Shown: positions 1 through 5,375, counted from the stretch's first letter. The stretch is 6,841 nt of DNA from SLRI01 sp964393275 (GCA_964393275.1 CAYMTA010000140.1:1-6841); one strand, 5' to 3'. Made by a program: numbers and translations. The notes: generated by a model from the letters alone, not told the origin.

Positions 1-35
1 GGCACAAAGATGCCGTCGAGGGGCGTCCACCCCAT
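1..35 (-). CDS. N-terminal fragment of a leftward gene cut by the window edge
   Basis: A leftward ATG at 33-35 opens a frame reading MGWTPLDGIFVP before the window ends. The adjoining GGAGGTGAT is a perfect extended match to the anti-Shine-Dalgarno sequence, although its GGGAGG core lies only 2 nt from the ATG. Nine of the ten complete codons after the ATG end in G or C. The competing frame from the GTG seven bases past the core has few such codons, so the ATG frame is preferred. It lies 60 bases beyond the lyase stop on the same strand, suggesting one operon. The GIFVP segment resembles the beginning of DapA/NanA-type aldolases, but twelve residues cannot establish a family. Confidence 0.4.
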   Translation of the reverse strand, partial: MGWTPLDGIFV

Positions 36-95
36 CACCTCCCTTTTTAACCATTTCCGCCCGACACGAGAGGCCACGCACCTCGGCGCGCATGG

Positions 96-1265
96 CTAAA
101 GAGGGAGGTGTCCCCCTTGGGCCAGGTGCGGCGCCGGATCGGCATAGAGGCAGGTGGTCATGCCGCCCGCGTACTCGTCGAGCAGCTGCCCCTCGAGCGA
201 GCCCCGCTCCAGGATCAGCGCCTCGAGCCGATGCGTGAGGGGACTGTCCGGGAAACGGGCACGGTAGGCCTCGAACCAGGCCATGTAATGGCGGGAGTGG
301 CCGCGCCAGTCGAGAAAGCCCAGATCCTGCGGCGCATCGGTGTAGGGCGCCAGCACCGCCGGATCGGCGATGCCATCCGCCAGGAATTCCACCATCCGAT
401 GCAGATCGTGGCCGTCGGCATTGGTCAATGTGTAGAGGTCGTAGCCCTGGACGGCGGCGATCTCGGCCATGGTGACGAGCGAGGCGATGGCATGGCGCTG
501 GTAGAAGAGCGCCTCCGTCCCGCGATCGGTCTCGAGCGGCAGGCTGCCATCCGCCCGCATCTGCCCGAGGGCGATGCGGAAGCGGTCGATGCCGGTGTAG
601 AAGAGCGCGTTGTCGCCGACGAAGGCACCCCAGGCCATGGTGACGCTGTCGCGCAGGTAGCGGTGGTTGTTGCGGCTGCTGACCGCGGCCGGATCGGCCA
701 CCCGCTCGGGACCGCGCCGGCGGACCAGCCGGTCGAGCCAGGCGCTTATGGTGGCGACATCCTTCCGCTGCAGCGCCGGGTCGTCGTGCACCATGGCGAA
801 GGACACGATGATCGGCAGGAGGGTGCGATCGAGATTGTAGAAGTGGTTGATCGTGACCGGCTCCACCATGCGCGTGAGCCCATCGCCCTGCGCGAACCGC
901 AGGAGGTTCGAGCCGATGGCGTCCCGCGCCGCCCCGTCGCCGGTCGCCAGATAGCGGGCCGCCGCCTGCATCAGCGTGAGGGCCAGGGTCTGCGCCGGCT
1001 GCGCGCTGCCGCTGACATTGCGCTGCACCCCGTGCCGGGGCCAGCTCTGGCGGGGCGGGCCGCAGAGGGCTTGGCGCTCGGCCTCGGGCAGCGCCTCGAG
1101 GACCGCCCGGCGGGCCTCGACATCGACCAGCACCAGGCCCGGCCGGGTCACGACGAGCTCGCTCGGCGCCAGGCCGGCGGCGGGCCTCGGCACCGTCGTC
1201 GAAAGCGCCGGCCAGGCGAGGAGGAGAAGCGCCAGGGCGAGGCCGGCGGCGGCACGGCTTGGCAA
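96..1265 (-). CDS. Secreted alginate-lyase-family protein (PL5-like)
   Basis: The 389-residue product begins with a signal peptide (about residues 1-22: Arg4, then a Leu/Ala core). The rest matches the alginate lyase (PF05426, polysaccharide lyase 5) fold, so it likely acts in the periplasm or outside the cell, cleaving mannuronate-type polymers by beta-elimination. Visible signature: NNH at 199-201 and the RGTEALFY stretch at 248-255. Asn200, His201, Arg248 and Tyr255 keep the same spacing as the Asn, His, Arg and Tyr active-site residues known in PL5 enzymes (His to Arg 47, Arg to Tyr 7). After NNH the usual Tyr-Trp is Tyr-Leu, so the substrate may differ. The start is TTG, the only one that keeps the signal peptide: GGGAG lies 8 nt upstream (1274-1278) and an in-frame stop lies at 1281-1283. 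It is divergent from the dehydrogenase. Family membership is fairly sure; specificity is not. Confidence 0.85.
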   Translation of the reverse strand: MPSRAAAGLALALLLLAWPALSTTVPRPAAGLAPSELVVTRPGLVLVDVEARRAVLEALPEAERQALCGPPRQSWPRHGVQRNVSGSAQPAQTLALTLMQAAARYLATGDGAARDAIGSNLLRFAQGDGLTRMVEPVTINHFYNLDRTLLPIIVSFAMVHDDPALQRKDVATISAWLDRLVRRRGPERVADPAAVSSRNNHRYLRDSVTMAWGAFVGDNALFYTGIDRFRIALGQMRADGSLPLETDRGTEALFYQRHAIASLVTMAEIAAVQGYDLYTLTNADGHDLHRMVEFLADGIADPAVLAPYTDAPQDLGFLDWRGHSRHYMAWFEAYRARFPDSPLTHRLEALILERGSLEGQLLDEYAGGMTTCLYADPAPHLAQGGHLPL

Positions 1266-1350
1266 GCAAAGGGCTCCCGGTTAGGTGTCGGGCTCGTTTC
1301 GAGAACGGGGTCTAGCCGATCGACGGCTCGACAACCAGTGGAGGCGCGAC
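1266..1350. promoter_or_regulatory. Divergent promoter region between lyase and dehydrogenase
   Basis: This 85-base gap must carry the control signals for both flanking genes. It holds a short perfect inverted repeat, AGCCG (1314-1318) and CGGCT (1324-1328) around a 5-base centre, and a CTCG-TTT-CGAG element at about 1293-1303. Either could be a regulator site. The dehydrogenase Shine-Dalgarno GGAGG is at 1340-1344. I see no convincing -35/-10 pair. Confidence 0.35.
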
Positions 1351-2118
1351 ATGCGGAACCCCTTCGATCTCGGCGGCAAGGTCGCCCTCGTCACCGGCGG
1401 CAATGGCGGCATCGGGCTCGGCATGGCCAAAGGGCTCGGCCGGGCCGGCGCCGCGGTCGCGATCTCCGGGCGCAACGCCGCCAAGACGGAAGCCGCCGCC
1501 AGGGAGCTGGCGGACGAGGGCATCCGCGCCCTCGCCCTGGTCGGCGAGGTCGCCGATCCGGCCCAGTGCGTCGCCATGGTCGATCGGGTCGAGGCGGAGC
1601 TCGGCCGGCTCGACATCGCCGTCTGCAATGCCGGCATCAACATCAGAAAGCGCCCGGAAGCCTACGAGTTCGCCGAGTGGCGCGAGGTCCTGGCGGTCAA
1701 TCTCGACGGCGTGTTCAACACTGCCCACGCGGCCTACCCGGCGCTTCGCCGGCAGGGCGGCGGCAAGATCATCACCACGGGCTCGATGATGTCGATCTTC
1801 GGCATCCCGGTGGTGGCCGCCTACGCCGCGAGCAAGGGCGGCGTCATGCAGCTCAGCCGGTCCCTCGCCACGGCCTGGGCCAGGGACAACATCCAGGTCA
1901 ACTGCATCCTGCCCGGCTGGATCGACACCGACCTCACCCGCCGCGGCCGGGCCGAGATCGAGGGGCTGAACGAGAAGGTCCTGGCCCGCACGCCGGCCGG
2001 CCGCTGGGGCACGCCCGACGACATGGCCGGGCTCACCGTGTTCCTCGCCAGCCCGGCCTCCGACTTCATCACCGGCACCGCCATCCCGGCCGACGGCGGC
2101 TACTCGATCATGGGCTGA
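1351..2118 (+). CDS. Short-chain dehydrogenase/reductase (SDR), classical type
   Basis: A 255-residue NAD(P)-dependent oxidoreductase with all classical SDR landmarks: the TGxxxGxG nucleotide-binding motif at 15-22, NAG at 93-95, Asn117, catalytic Ser145 and the YxxxK pair Tyr158/Lys162, then PG at 188-189. Gly40-Arg41-Asn42 after the second strand is typical of enzymes that can use NADPH (inference). The ATG at 1351 is chosen because GGAGG sits 6 nt upstream and the protein then has the normal family length; an upstream GTG at 1285 would add 22 unlikely residues. The sequence resembles the gluconate/glucose dehydrogenase and KduD-like group, but the exact substrate cannot be read from it. 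Being divergent from a lyase, it could reduce a uronate-derived keto sugar. Its 3' end overlaps the convergent RibD-like gene by 19 bases. Confidence 0.9.
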   Translation: MRNPFDLGGKVALVTGGNGGIGLGMAKGLGRAGAAVAISGRNAAKTEAAARELADEGIRALALVGEVADPAQCVAMVDRVEAELGRLDIAVCNAGINIRKRPEAYEFAEWREVLAVNLDGVFNTAHAAYPALRRQGGGKIITTGSMMSIFGIPVVAAYAASKGGVMQLSRSLATAWARDNIQVNCILPGWIDTDLTRRGRAEIEGLNEKVLARTPAGRWGTPDDMAGLTVFLASPASDFITGTAIPADGGYSIMG

Positions 2119-2708
2119 ACGGCAGGGCCCGACGGGCGCTCGAGCCGCAGGAGCCGGGTCCCGCCGGCATTCAGCGCACGCTCGTCGACCTGGCGCAGGC
2201 CGAGCCCGGTCAGTGTCGCCAGCGGCTCGGCACCCTTGGCCCAGGAGAGGAGCGGCAGGCCGCCCGCGAAGGTGAGCGGCTCGATGGTGAGCTCGACGGC
2301 GTCGATCAGCCCTCGGGCCGCGAACCAGTCGTGCACCGCGACGCCGCCAAGGATGCCGCACATTCGGGCCGGATGAACGGCCACGAGCCGCGCCAGCATC
2401 GCCTCGAGGCCGACCCGTGCCGGATCGACCCAGAGATGCAAGGGGTGCCGCCATTCCGGCCCGGCCAGCGCGCCCGTGAAGACCACCCGCCGGCGATCGG
2501 GCCGCCAGGCCAGCTCGTGCGTGCGGCGCCCCATGAACGCCCAGTCGAGGCCGGCCATGAGGCCGTGAAAGTGCCGCTGCTCCTCCGCCGAGGCCCAGGC
2601 CCGGGGCGAGGCCCCGTCGGGAGGTGCGATGTAGCCGTCCCGGCTGGTGACGACGATCAGGGTGAAACGCGGCCCGGGCGACACCAGGGCCGGCCGCTCC
2701 TCAGCCAT
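2100..2708 (-). CDS. RibD C-terminal / dihydrofolate-reductase-family protein
   Basis: A 202-residue soluble protein with the RibD_C (PF01872) reductase fold as a stand-alone domain. Seen: a first strand with SRDGYIA at 22-28, the helix and turn ending GLDWAFMGRRTHE at 53-65, a VVFTG strand at 75-79, a glycine pair at 121-122 in the position of the NADPH-binding turn, and the helix-strand segment at 126-153. Relatives in riboflavin synthesis reduce a pyrimidine intermediate with NADPH, but stand-alone members are mostly uncharacterised, so the substrate is unknown. There is no deaminase domain and no rib gene nearby, which argues against true RibD. The ATG follows a perfect hairpin by 5 nt and has no clean Shine-Dalgarno. 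It lies 36 bases after the small membrane gene, probably in the same transcript. Confidence 0.8.
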   Translation of the reverse strand: MAEERPALVSPGPRFTLIVVTSRDGYIAPPDGASPRAWASAEEQRHFHGLMAGLDWAFMGRRTHELAWRPDRRRVVFTGALAGPEWRHPLHLWVDPARVGLEAMLARLVAVHPARMCGILGGVAVHDWFAARGLIDAVELTIEPLTFAGGLPLLSWAKGAEPLATLTGLGLRQVDERALNAGGTRLLRLERPSGPAVQPMIE

Positions 2709-2713
2709 GGCAC

Positions 2714-2741
2714 GCGCCGCCCGGCCGCCACCGGGCGGCGC
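2714..2741 (-). promoter_or_regulatory. Perfect GC hairpin just before the RibD-like start codon
   Basis: An 11-bp perfect inverted repeat (GCGCCGCCCGG and its complement, 6-nt loop). On the minus strand it starts 3 nt after the small membrane gene's stop and ends 5 nt before the RibD-like ATG. No U-run follows, so it is not a classical intrinsic terminator. Its 3' arm carries GGGCGG, the only purine-rich stretch at ribosome-binding distance, so it may limit initiation. Confidence 0.5.
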
Positions 2742-2744
2742 CCG

Positions 2745-2894
2745 TCAGCCCAGGAGGAACGAGAAGGATGCGATGATGATCGTCCAGAGCGCCAGGCTCG
2801 CGGCGACGATGATGAGCTGGGGGTGGGGTGGCGTGCCGCTGGCGGCGCCGATCGGAATGCGCCTCGCGCCATCGCGCGAGGGAACCCTGCGCAT
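2745..2894 (-). CDS. Small single-pass membrane protein, hypothetical
   Basis: A 49-residue ORF beginning MRRVPSRDG. It has a basic N-terminal segment (Arg2, Arg3, Arg7, Arg11, Arg12), a Pro/Gly-rich linker at 14-25, and one strongly hydrophobic helix from about Leu27 to the C-terminal Gly49, containing a single Trp37. By the positive-inside rule the N-terminus would be cytoplasmic. Almost every codon from the second onward ends in G or C, as in neighbouring genes, which supports real coding. A second in-frame ATG at 2922-2924 would give 59 residues with GGA 6 nt upstream, but its extra codons are poor in G/C-ending ones, so the shorter start is preferred. It lies 36 bases before the RibD-like gene and downstream of an AT-richer promoter region. 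I do not recognise the family. Confidence 0.5.
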   Translation of the reverse strand: MRRVPSRDGARRIPIGAASGTPPHPQLIIVAASLALWTIIIASFSFLLG

Positions 2895-2953
2895 TCGACC
2901 TACCTGACCGTGTCGTTCGAGCATGATGTTTCCGATGCCTCGTCCTTGCGACC

Positions 2954-2985
2954 AAGCAGCACAGAAGCGCTGCTTTCCTTTTCTT
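2954..2985. other. Hairpin with T-rich flank in the intergenic leader
   Basis: AAGCAGC (2954-2960) and GCTGCTT (2969-2975) form a perfect 7-bp stem with an 8-nt loop. On the plus strand it is followed by a pyrimidine/T-rich run to about 2985, resembling an intrinsic terminator, but no plus-strand gene ends here. On the minus strand it falls in the 5' leader of the small membrane gene. Confidence 0.4.
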
Positions 2986-2993
2986 ATGGCGGA

Positions 2994-3022
2994 ATTGTAC
3001 CAAGCACAGGCGAGCCAGGGAA
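2994..3022 (-). promoter_or_regulatory. Putative promoter for the small membrane gene and RibD-like gene
   Basis: On the minus strand TACAAT (2994-2999) is preceded by TGG, giving an extended -10 element. The -35 position, 17 bases upstream, holds only a weak TTCCCT (3017-3022). It lies in the locally AT-richer stretch 2925-3078. The predicted start near 2987 would leave a leader of about 60-90 nt containing a 7-bp hairpin (2954-2975). Confidence 0.35.
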
Positions 3023-3078
3023 GCGATATTCCACCTACAAGAGAGAAAGTCCAGGGTCCGTTGAAAACTCCGGGTTGA

Positions 3079-3099
3079 GGCCGGCCGAGGCGGCCGGCC
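3079..3099 (-). terminator. Probable bioY terminator hairpin
   Basis: A perfect 9-bp stem (GGCCGGCCG and its complement) with a 3-nt loop starts 11 bases past the bioY stop on the minus strand. The first T-run (TTTT) comes about 12 nt after the stem, not directly, so it is a stable GC hairpin rather than a textbook intrinsic terminator. Its position at the end of the leftward gene group supports a 3'-end role. Confidence 0.5.
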
Positions 3100-3110
3100 G
3101 CTCGATGGGG

Positions 3111-3668
3111 TCACTCCCGCGTCAGCCTCCAGGCGATCGGGAAGAGCACGGTGGCCAGCAGCAGCTTCGCCGCCTCGGCCGGCAGGAACGGCAACACACC
3201 GGCGGCAAAGGCCTTAGCCGGGCCGATCAGCAGGGCGAGCCAGCCGGCGCCGAGCGCGAAGATCAGGAGCGTCGCCGCCAGGAAGATGAGGAAGGCCGAG
3301 AGATGCGTGCGGCCGAGGCCCTCGTCCACGAGATAGCCGACGAGCACGGCTGCGACAAAAAAGCCGACCAGATAGCCGCCGGTCGGGCCGGCGAGGTAGG
3401 CGAGCCCGGCGCCGGTCGCGAAAACCGGCAGGCCCAGCGCACCCTGCGCCAGATAGGCGAGGAGGGTGATGCCCGCGAGCCTGGCGCCATAGGCAGCCCC
3501 GATGCCGAGCACGACGAAGGTCTGCATGGTCATCGGCACCGGCCAGAACGGCACCTGCACCCTGGCCGAAAGGGCCAGGATAAGCGTGCCGGCGAGCACC
3601 AGGACGGTCCTGGCGAGAAGGCTCTGGGCCGAGCCCGGCCAGAGGGCGGTGGTCAAGGTCGGGTTCAT
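3111..3668 (-). CDS. bioY: BioY, biotin-binding subunit of an ECF transporter
   Basis: A 185-residue integral membrane protein with about six hydrophobic segments (roughly 20-36, 47-62, 64-83, 97-115, 124-147 and 155-178). BioY is the substrate-specific S component that binds biotin and imports it, alone at low rate or with the BioM ATPase and BioN. Family signatures seen: VPFWPVPMTMQTF at 39-51 with the PVPMT biotin-pocket region, then GPTGGYLVGF at 94-103, and a Pro/Lys-containing last helix at 160-172. The ATG at 3666-3668 has GGAG 9 nt upstream and gives normal family length; a longer frame from 3758 adds 30 arginine-rich residues unlike any BioY. No bioM or bioN is adjacent. It follows a 38-codon ORF by 31 bases. 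No BioR-type operator (TTATCTATAA-like) is seen upstream. Confidence 0.93.
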   Translation of the reverse strand: MNPTLTTALWPGSAQSLLARTVLVLAGTLILALSARVQVPFWPVPMTMQTFVVLGIGAAYGARLAGITLLAYLAQGALGLPVFATGAGLAYLAGPTGGYLVGFFVAAVLVGYLVDEGLGRTHLSAFLIFLAATLLIFALGAGWLALLIGPAKAFAAGVLPFLPAEAAKLLLATVLFPIAWRLTRE

Positions 3669-3699
3669 CGCACGGTGCTCCGGGAAAGGGATGCTCGGG

Positions 3700-3816
3700 T
3701 CATGCCAGATGCTCCGCGATCTTGTCGAGAGCGGCCGGCGCCGGCCGCCCGGGCCCATGCCCGCGCGGCTCGGGCAAGCGCGACAGGATCTGCCTGGAGA
3801 CCATGCTCCACCTCAT
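3700..3816 (-). CDS. Small hypothetical ORF upstream of bioY (38 codons)
   Basis: An ORF of 38 residues starting MRWSMVSRQI, with a Pro/Gly/Arg-rich middle (15-28) and an acidic/amphipathic C-terminus, LDKIAEHLA. Of its codons 34 of 38 end in G or C, as in real genes here. AGGAG lies 4 nt before the first ATG, and an in-frame Met5 (3802-3804) has GAGG 6 nt upstream, so either could start it. It sits 45 bases after the SnoaL-like gene and 31 before bioY, all leftward. It could encode a small protein translated with bioY or a leader peptide; it has no obvious Trp/His run of an attenuator type. I do not recognise any family, and in GC-rich DNA a chance ORF of this length is quite possible. Confidence 0.4.
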   Translation of the reverse strand: MRWSMVSRQILSRLPEPRGHGPGRPAPAALDKIAEHLA

Positions 3817-3861
3817 GCCTCTCCTGAAGCCTCGCGTCGGGTCGCTCCGGAGCGGGCGGCC

Positions 3862-4317
3862 TTAGCCGGTCCGCGACTTGCGGTAGGAATCCTTGAGCGC
3901 AATCCGCTCGCCCTCGAAGGTGAAGAGATCGCAGCCCAGGACCTCGATCGCCACGCCCCTCCTGTCCGTGCCGACGAAGCGCCAGGACGAGATGCCGTGG
4001 TCGCCCATCAGCCGATGCGACGCTCGTGTCCAGGCCGCCCTCGGGAACTGCTCGAAAACCGCCTCGTAGGCGGCGCGCACGGCGGCCGCGCCCTCGTGCC
4101 GAAGGCCGTCCGCATCGGGCCCGGCCGAGGCCTGGAAGGCGCAGTCGTCGGCCATGCAGGCCATGAGCGCCTCGACGTCGCGCGCGTTCCAGGCGGCGGC
4201 GAAGCGCTCGAGGCAGGCGAGCCGCGCCGCCGCCAGCGCGTCCCCGAGGGACTCGCCGGCGCCGCGACGGCGGCCAGCGTCGGGATGCGTGACGGGCTCG
4301 GCGGAGGGGCGGGTCAT
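3862..4317 (-). CDS. SnoaL-like / nuclear transport factor 2-family protein
   Basis: A 151-residue protein with the small cone-shaped NTF2/SnoaL fold: N-terminal helix with the typical phrase FAAAWNARDVEALMACMADD at 39-58 followed by a short strand, a middle helix (75-91), and two closing strands with SWRFVGTDRRGVAIEVLGCD at 111-130 and LFTFEGERIALKDSYRKSR at 131-149. Members range from polyketide cyclases and isomerases to ligand-binding proteins, and most, like this one, have no known substrate; no specific catalytic pair can be assigned. Residues 1-22 are an unconserved-looking hydrophilic tail. The start has GGAG 9 nt upstream (4327-4330) within a hairpin. It heads a leftward group with the 38-codon ORF and bioY, with no obvious functional tie to biotin. 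Confidence 0.8.
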   Translation of the reverse strand: MTRPSAEPVTHPDAGRRRGAGESLGDALAAARLACLERFAAAWNARDVEALMACMADDCAFQASAGPDADGLRHEGAAAVRAAYEAVFEQFPRAAWTRASHRLMGDHGISSWRFVGTDRRGVAIEVLGCDLFTFEGERIALKDSYRKSRTG

Positions 4318-4322
4318 GGACA

Positions 4323-4339
4323 GGCGCTCCGGCAGCGCC
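4323..4339 (-). promoter_or_regulatory. Hairpin holding the SnoaL-like gene's ribosome binding site
   Basis: GGCGCT and AGCGCC form a perfect 6-bp stem with a 5-nt loop, ending 5 nt before the ATG at 4317. The Shine-Dalgarno GGAG lies partly in the loop and partly in the 3' arm, so the fold would mask it partially. Short GC palindromes are common in this DNA, so function is uncertain. Confidence 0.35.
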
Positions 4340-4388
4340 GCCCGGGTCCGGCCCCGGGACCGGCGTGCTTCTGGATGGGCTCGGGACC

Positions 4389-4464
4389 TGGTGGAGCCGA
4401 CCGGGATCGAACCGGCGACCTCTAGAGTGCGATTCTAGCGCTCTCCCAGCTGAGCTACGGCCCC
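4389..4464 (-). tRNA. tRNA-Ala (anticodon CGC)
   Basis: A complete 76-nt cloverleaf on the minus strand with encoded CCA. The acceptor stem GGGGCCG pairs with CGGCTCC and carries the G3:U70 wobble pair that identifies alanine tRNA. The D stem is GCTC/GAGC, the anticodon stem CTAGA/TCTAG around loop ATCGCAC with anticodon CGC at 4429-4431, the variable loop AGGTC, and the T arm GCCGG-TTCGATC-CCGGT. It decodes GCG, an alanine codon expected to be common in this high-GC genome. It has a strong promoter upstream. A GC-rich potential hairpin follows its 3' end (about 4348-4369), without a T-run. Confidence 0.97.
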
Positions 4465-4476
4465 ACGGGTCGCGGC

Positions 4477-4506
4477 TCTATCGGATCGACCGGGGGCGGC
4501 TGTCAA
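4477..4506 (-). promoter_or_regulatory. Promoter of tRNA-Ala(CGC)
   Basis: On the minus strand a perfect TTGACA -35 (4501-4506, preceded by C as in the alphaproteobacterial consensus) is followed after 18 bases by GATAGA (4477-4482), a moderate -10. The tRNA 5' end lies 12 nt further, a normal short leader. This is the best sigma-70-type promoter in the window. Confidence 0.7.
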
Positions 4507-4599
4507 GCATCATGGCGCCCCCCGTGCCCGGCAGGCCGTAGGGAAAGGCCTCGAGCGCCGCCCGTGCCGACACACTTGCCAGCCGAAACGCGGCACCCT

Positions 4600-4633
4600 A
4601 CTTGCCTGAACGCCGGACTTGCCCGAACGCCGG
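4600..4633 (+). repeat. Two-copy 17-nt tandem repeat before yggT
   Basis: ACTTGCCTGAACGCCGG (4600-4616) is followed directly by ACTTGCCCGAACGCCGG (4617-4633), differing at one base. A diverged third ACTTGCC lies at 4574-4580. The array is 28 bases before the yggT start. It may be a regulator-binding array or a recent slippage duplication. The preceding TTGCCA (4576-4581) could be a weak -35, but no good -10 follows. Confidence 0.7.
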
Positions 4634-4661
4634 TCCCGCCCGCGCCGCCGATGGAGCCCCG

Positions 4662-4943
4662 ATGATCGCCGTCTACAACCTCGTCAACACCGTGATCACG
4701 ATCTACATCTGGCTCCTGATCGCGATGGTGGTGCTCAGCCTGCTCGTCTCGTTCAACATGGTCAACACGGGCAACCGCTTCGTCTACCAGATCGGCGACT
4801 TCCTCAACCGCATCACCGAACCCCTGCTGCGGCCGATCCGCAACATCCTGCCCAATCTCGGCGGCATCGACATCTCGCCCATGGTCCTGATCCTGGCCCT
4901 TTATTTCATCCGCGACCTCGCCTTCCAGCTCCTCGTGCTCTGA
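4662..4943 (+). CDS. yggT: YggT-family membrane protein
   Basis: A 93-residue inner-membrane protein with two hydrophobic segments (about 8-31 and 73-93). The conserved YggT signature lies between and into the second one: TEPLLRPIRNILPNLGGID at 52-70, followed by SPMVLILALYFIRD at 72-85. Family members are linked to osmotic tolerance and cell-division or chloroplast/thylakoid organisation, but the molecular role is not settled. The second possible start, ATG at 4662, is chosen: GGAG lies 5 nt upstream and the protein then has typical family length, while a TTG at 4602 would add 20 hydrophilic residues encoded partly by the tandem repeat. The next gene begins at the base after its TGA, so the two are surely co-transcribed. 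Confidence 0.92.
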   Translation: MIAVYNLVNTVITIYIWLLIAMVVLSLLVSFNMVNTGNRFVYQIGDFLNRITEPLLRPIRNILPNLGGIDISPMVLILALYFIRDLAFQLLVL

Positions 4944-5273
4944 ATGACACCGCCCTGGCGGCTCGAGCCGGGGCTGGCGATCCTCGAGGTCAGGGCCGTG
5001 CCGGGTGCCCGCCACGAGCGCGTCGACGGCATCAAGACGGACGCCCAGGGCCGCCCCCACCTCGTCATCCGCCTGCGGGCCCCCGCCGTCGAGGGCAAGG
5101 CCAACACCGCCCTCCTCGCCTTCCTCGCCCGCCGCCTCGACTGCCCGCGCTCGAGGCTCGAGCTCGCCACGGGTGCGACCGGCCGGCTGAAGCGCATCCT
5201 CTGGCACGACCCGCCGGCCGACGCGGCCGCCCGGCTCGCCGCCCTCTGCGCCGACAGGGCAACCCCCGGCTGA
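4944..5273 (+). CDS. yggU: DUF167 / YggU-family protein
   Basis: A 109-residue small soluble protein of the DUF167 (PF02594) family. Seen: the VPGA turn at 19-22, the hallmark APAVEGKANTALLAFLARRL at 47-66 that joins a strand to the central helix, and GATGRLKRI at 77-85, whose glycine and lysine are conserved. The family's fold is known but its function is not. The ATG follows the yggT stop with no gap (TGAATG), which suggests translational coupling. The yggT-yggU pairing is widely conserved, as in Escherichia coli, and supports both identifications. Confidence 0.92.
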   Translation: MTPPWRLEPGLAILEVRAVPGARHERVDGIKTDAQGRPHLVIRLRAPAVEGKANTALLAFLARRLDCPRSRLELATGATGRLKRILWHDPPADAAARLAALCADRATPG

Positions 5274-5375
5274 CCTCGACCCCCGGATTTGCCGGCAGGC
5301 ACGGGATGCGCTACCAGCCGCCCTGGCCGCGCCACGCCGGCGGTCCCCATCCACAAGATCACGAGGCAGACAGAG

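Noticed and set aside
2100..2118. 19-base convergent overlap of SDR and RibD-like genes
   Set aside because: Small tail-to-tail overlaps are common in compact bacterial genomes; nothing unusual beyond that.
3669..3758. N-terminal extension of BioY to an upstream start
   Set aside because: The extra 30 residues are arginine-rich and unlike BioY, and the start at 3668 has its own GGAG and gives normal length.
108..3827. A 1239-codon plus-strand open frame across the left half
   Set aside because: It runs antisense to several well-supported leftward genes and out of frame with the SDR. Its composition (Arg/Gly/Pro/His-rich, no domain) is the usual shadow of GC-biased coding DNA.
3844..3853. 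10-bp palindrome GCTCCGGAGC after the SnoaL-like stop
   Set aside because: Short, no loop and no T-run. Palindromes of this size are expected by chance in 70% GC DNA.
4465..4661. tRNA gene as an integration site for a mobile element
   Set aside because: No integrase, no direct repeat of the tRNA 3' end and only housekeeping genes beside it.
5286..5315. Possible promoter in the yggU-rph gap (TTGCCG, 17 bases, TACCAG)
   Set aside because: Only three of six -10 positions match; too weak to list as a feature.
5289..5375. N-terminal extension of RNase PH
   Set aside because: The conserved protein begins at 5376 with a GAGG at good distance, and active-site numbering then matches the family exactly.
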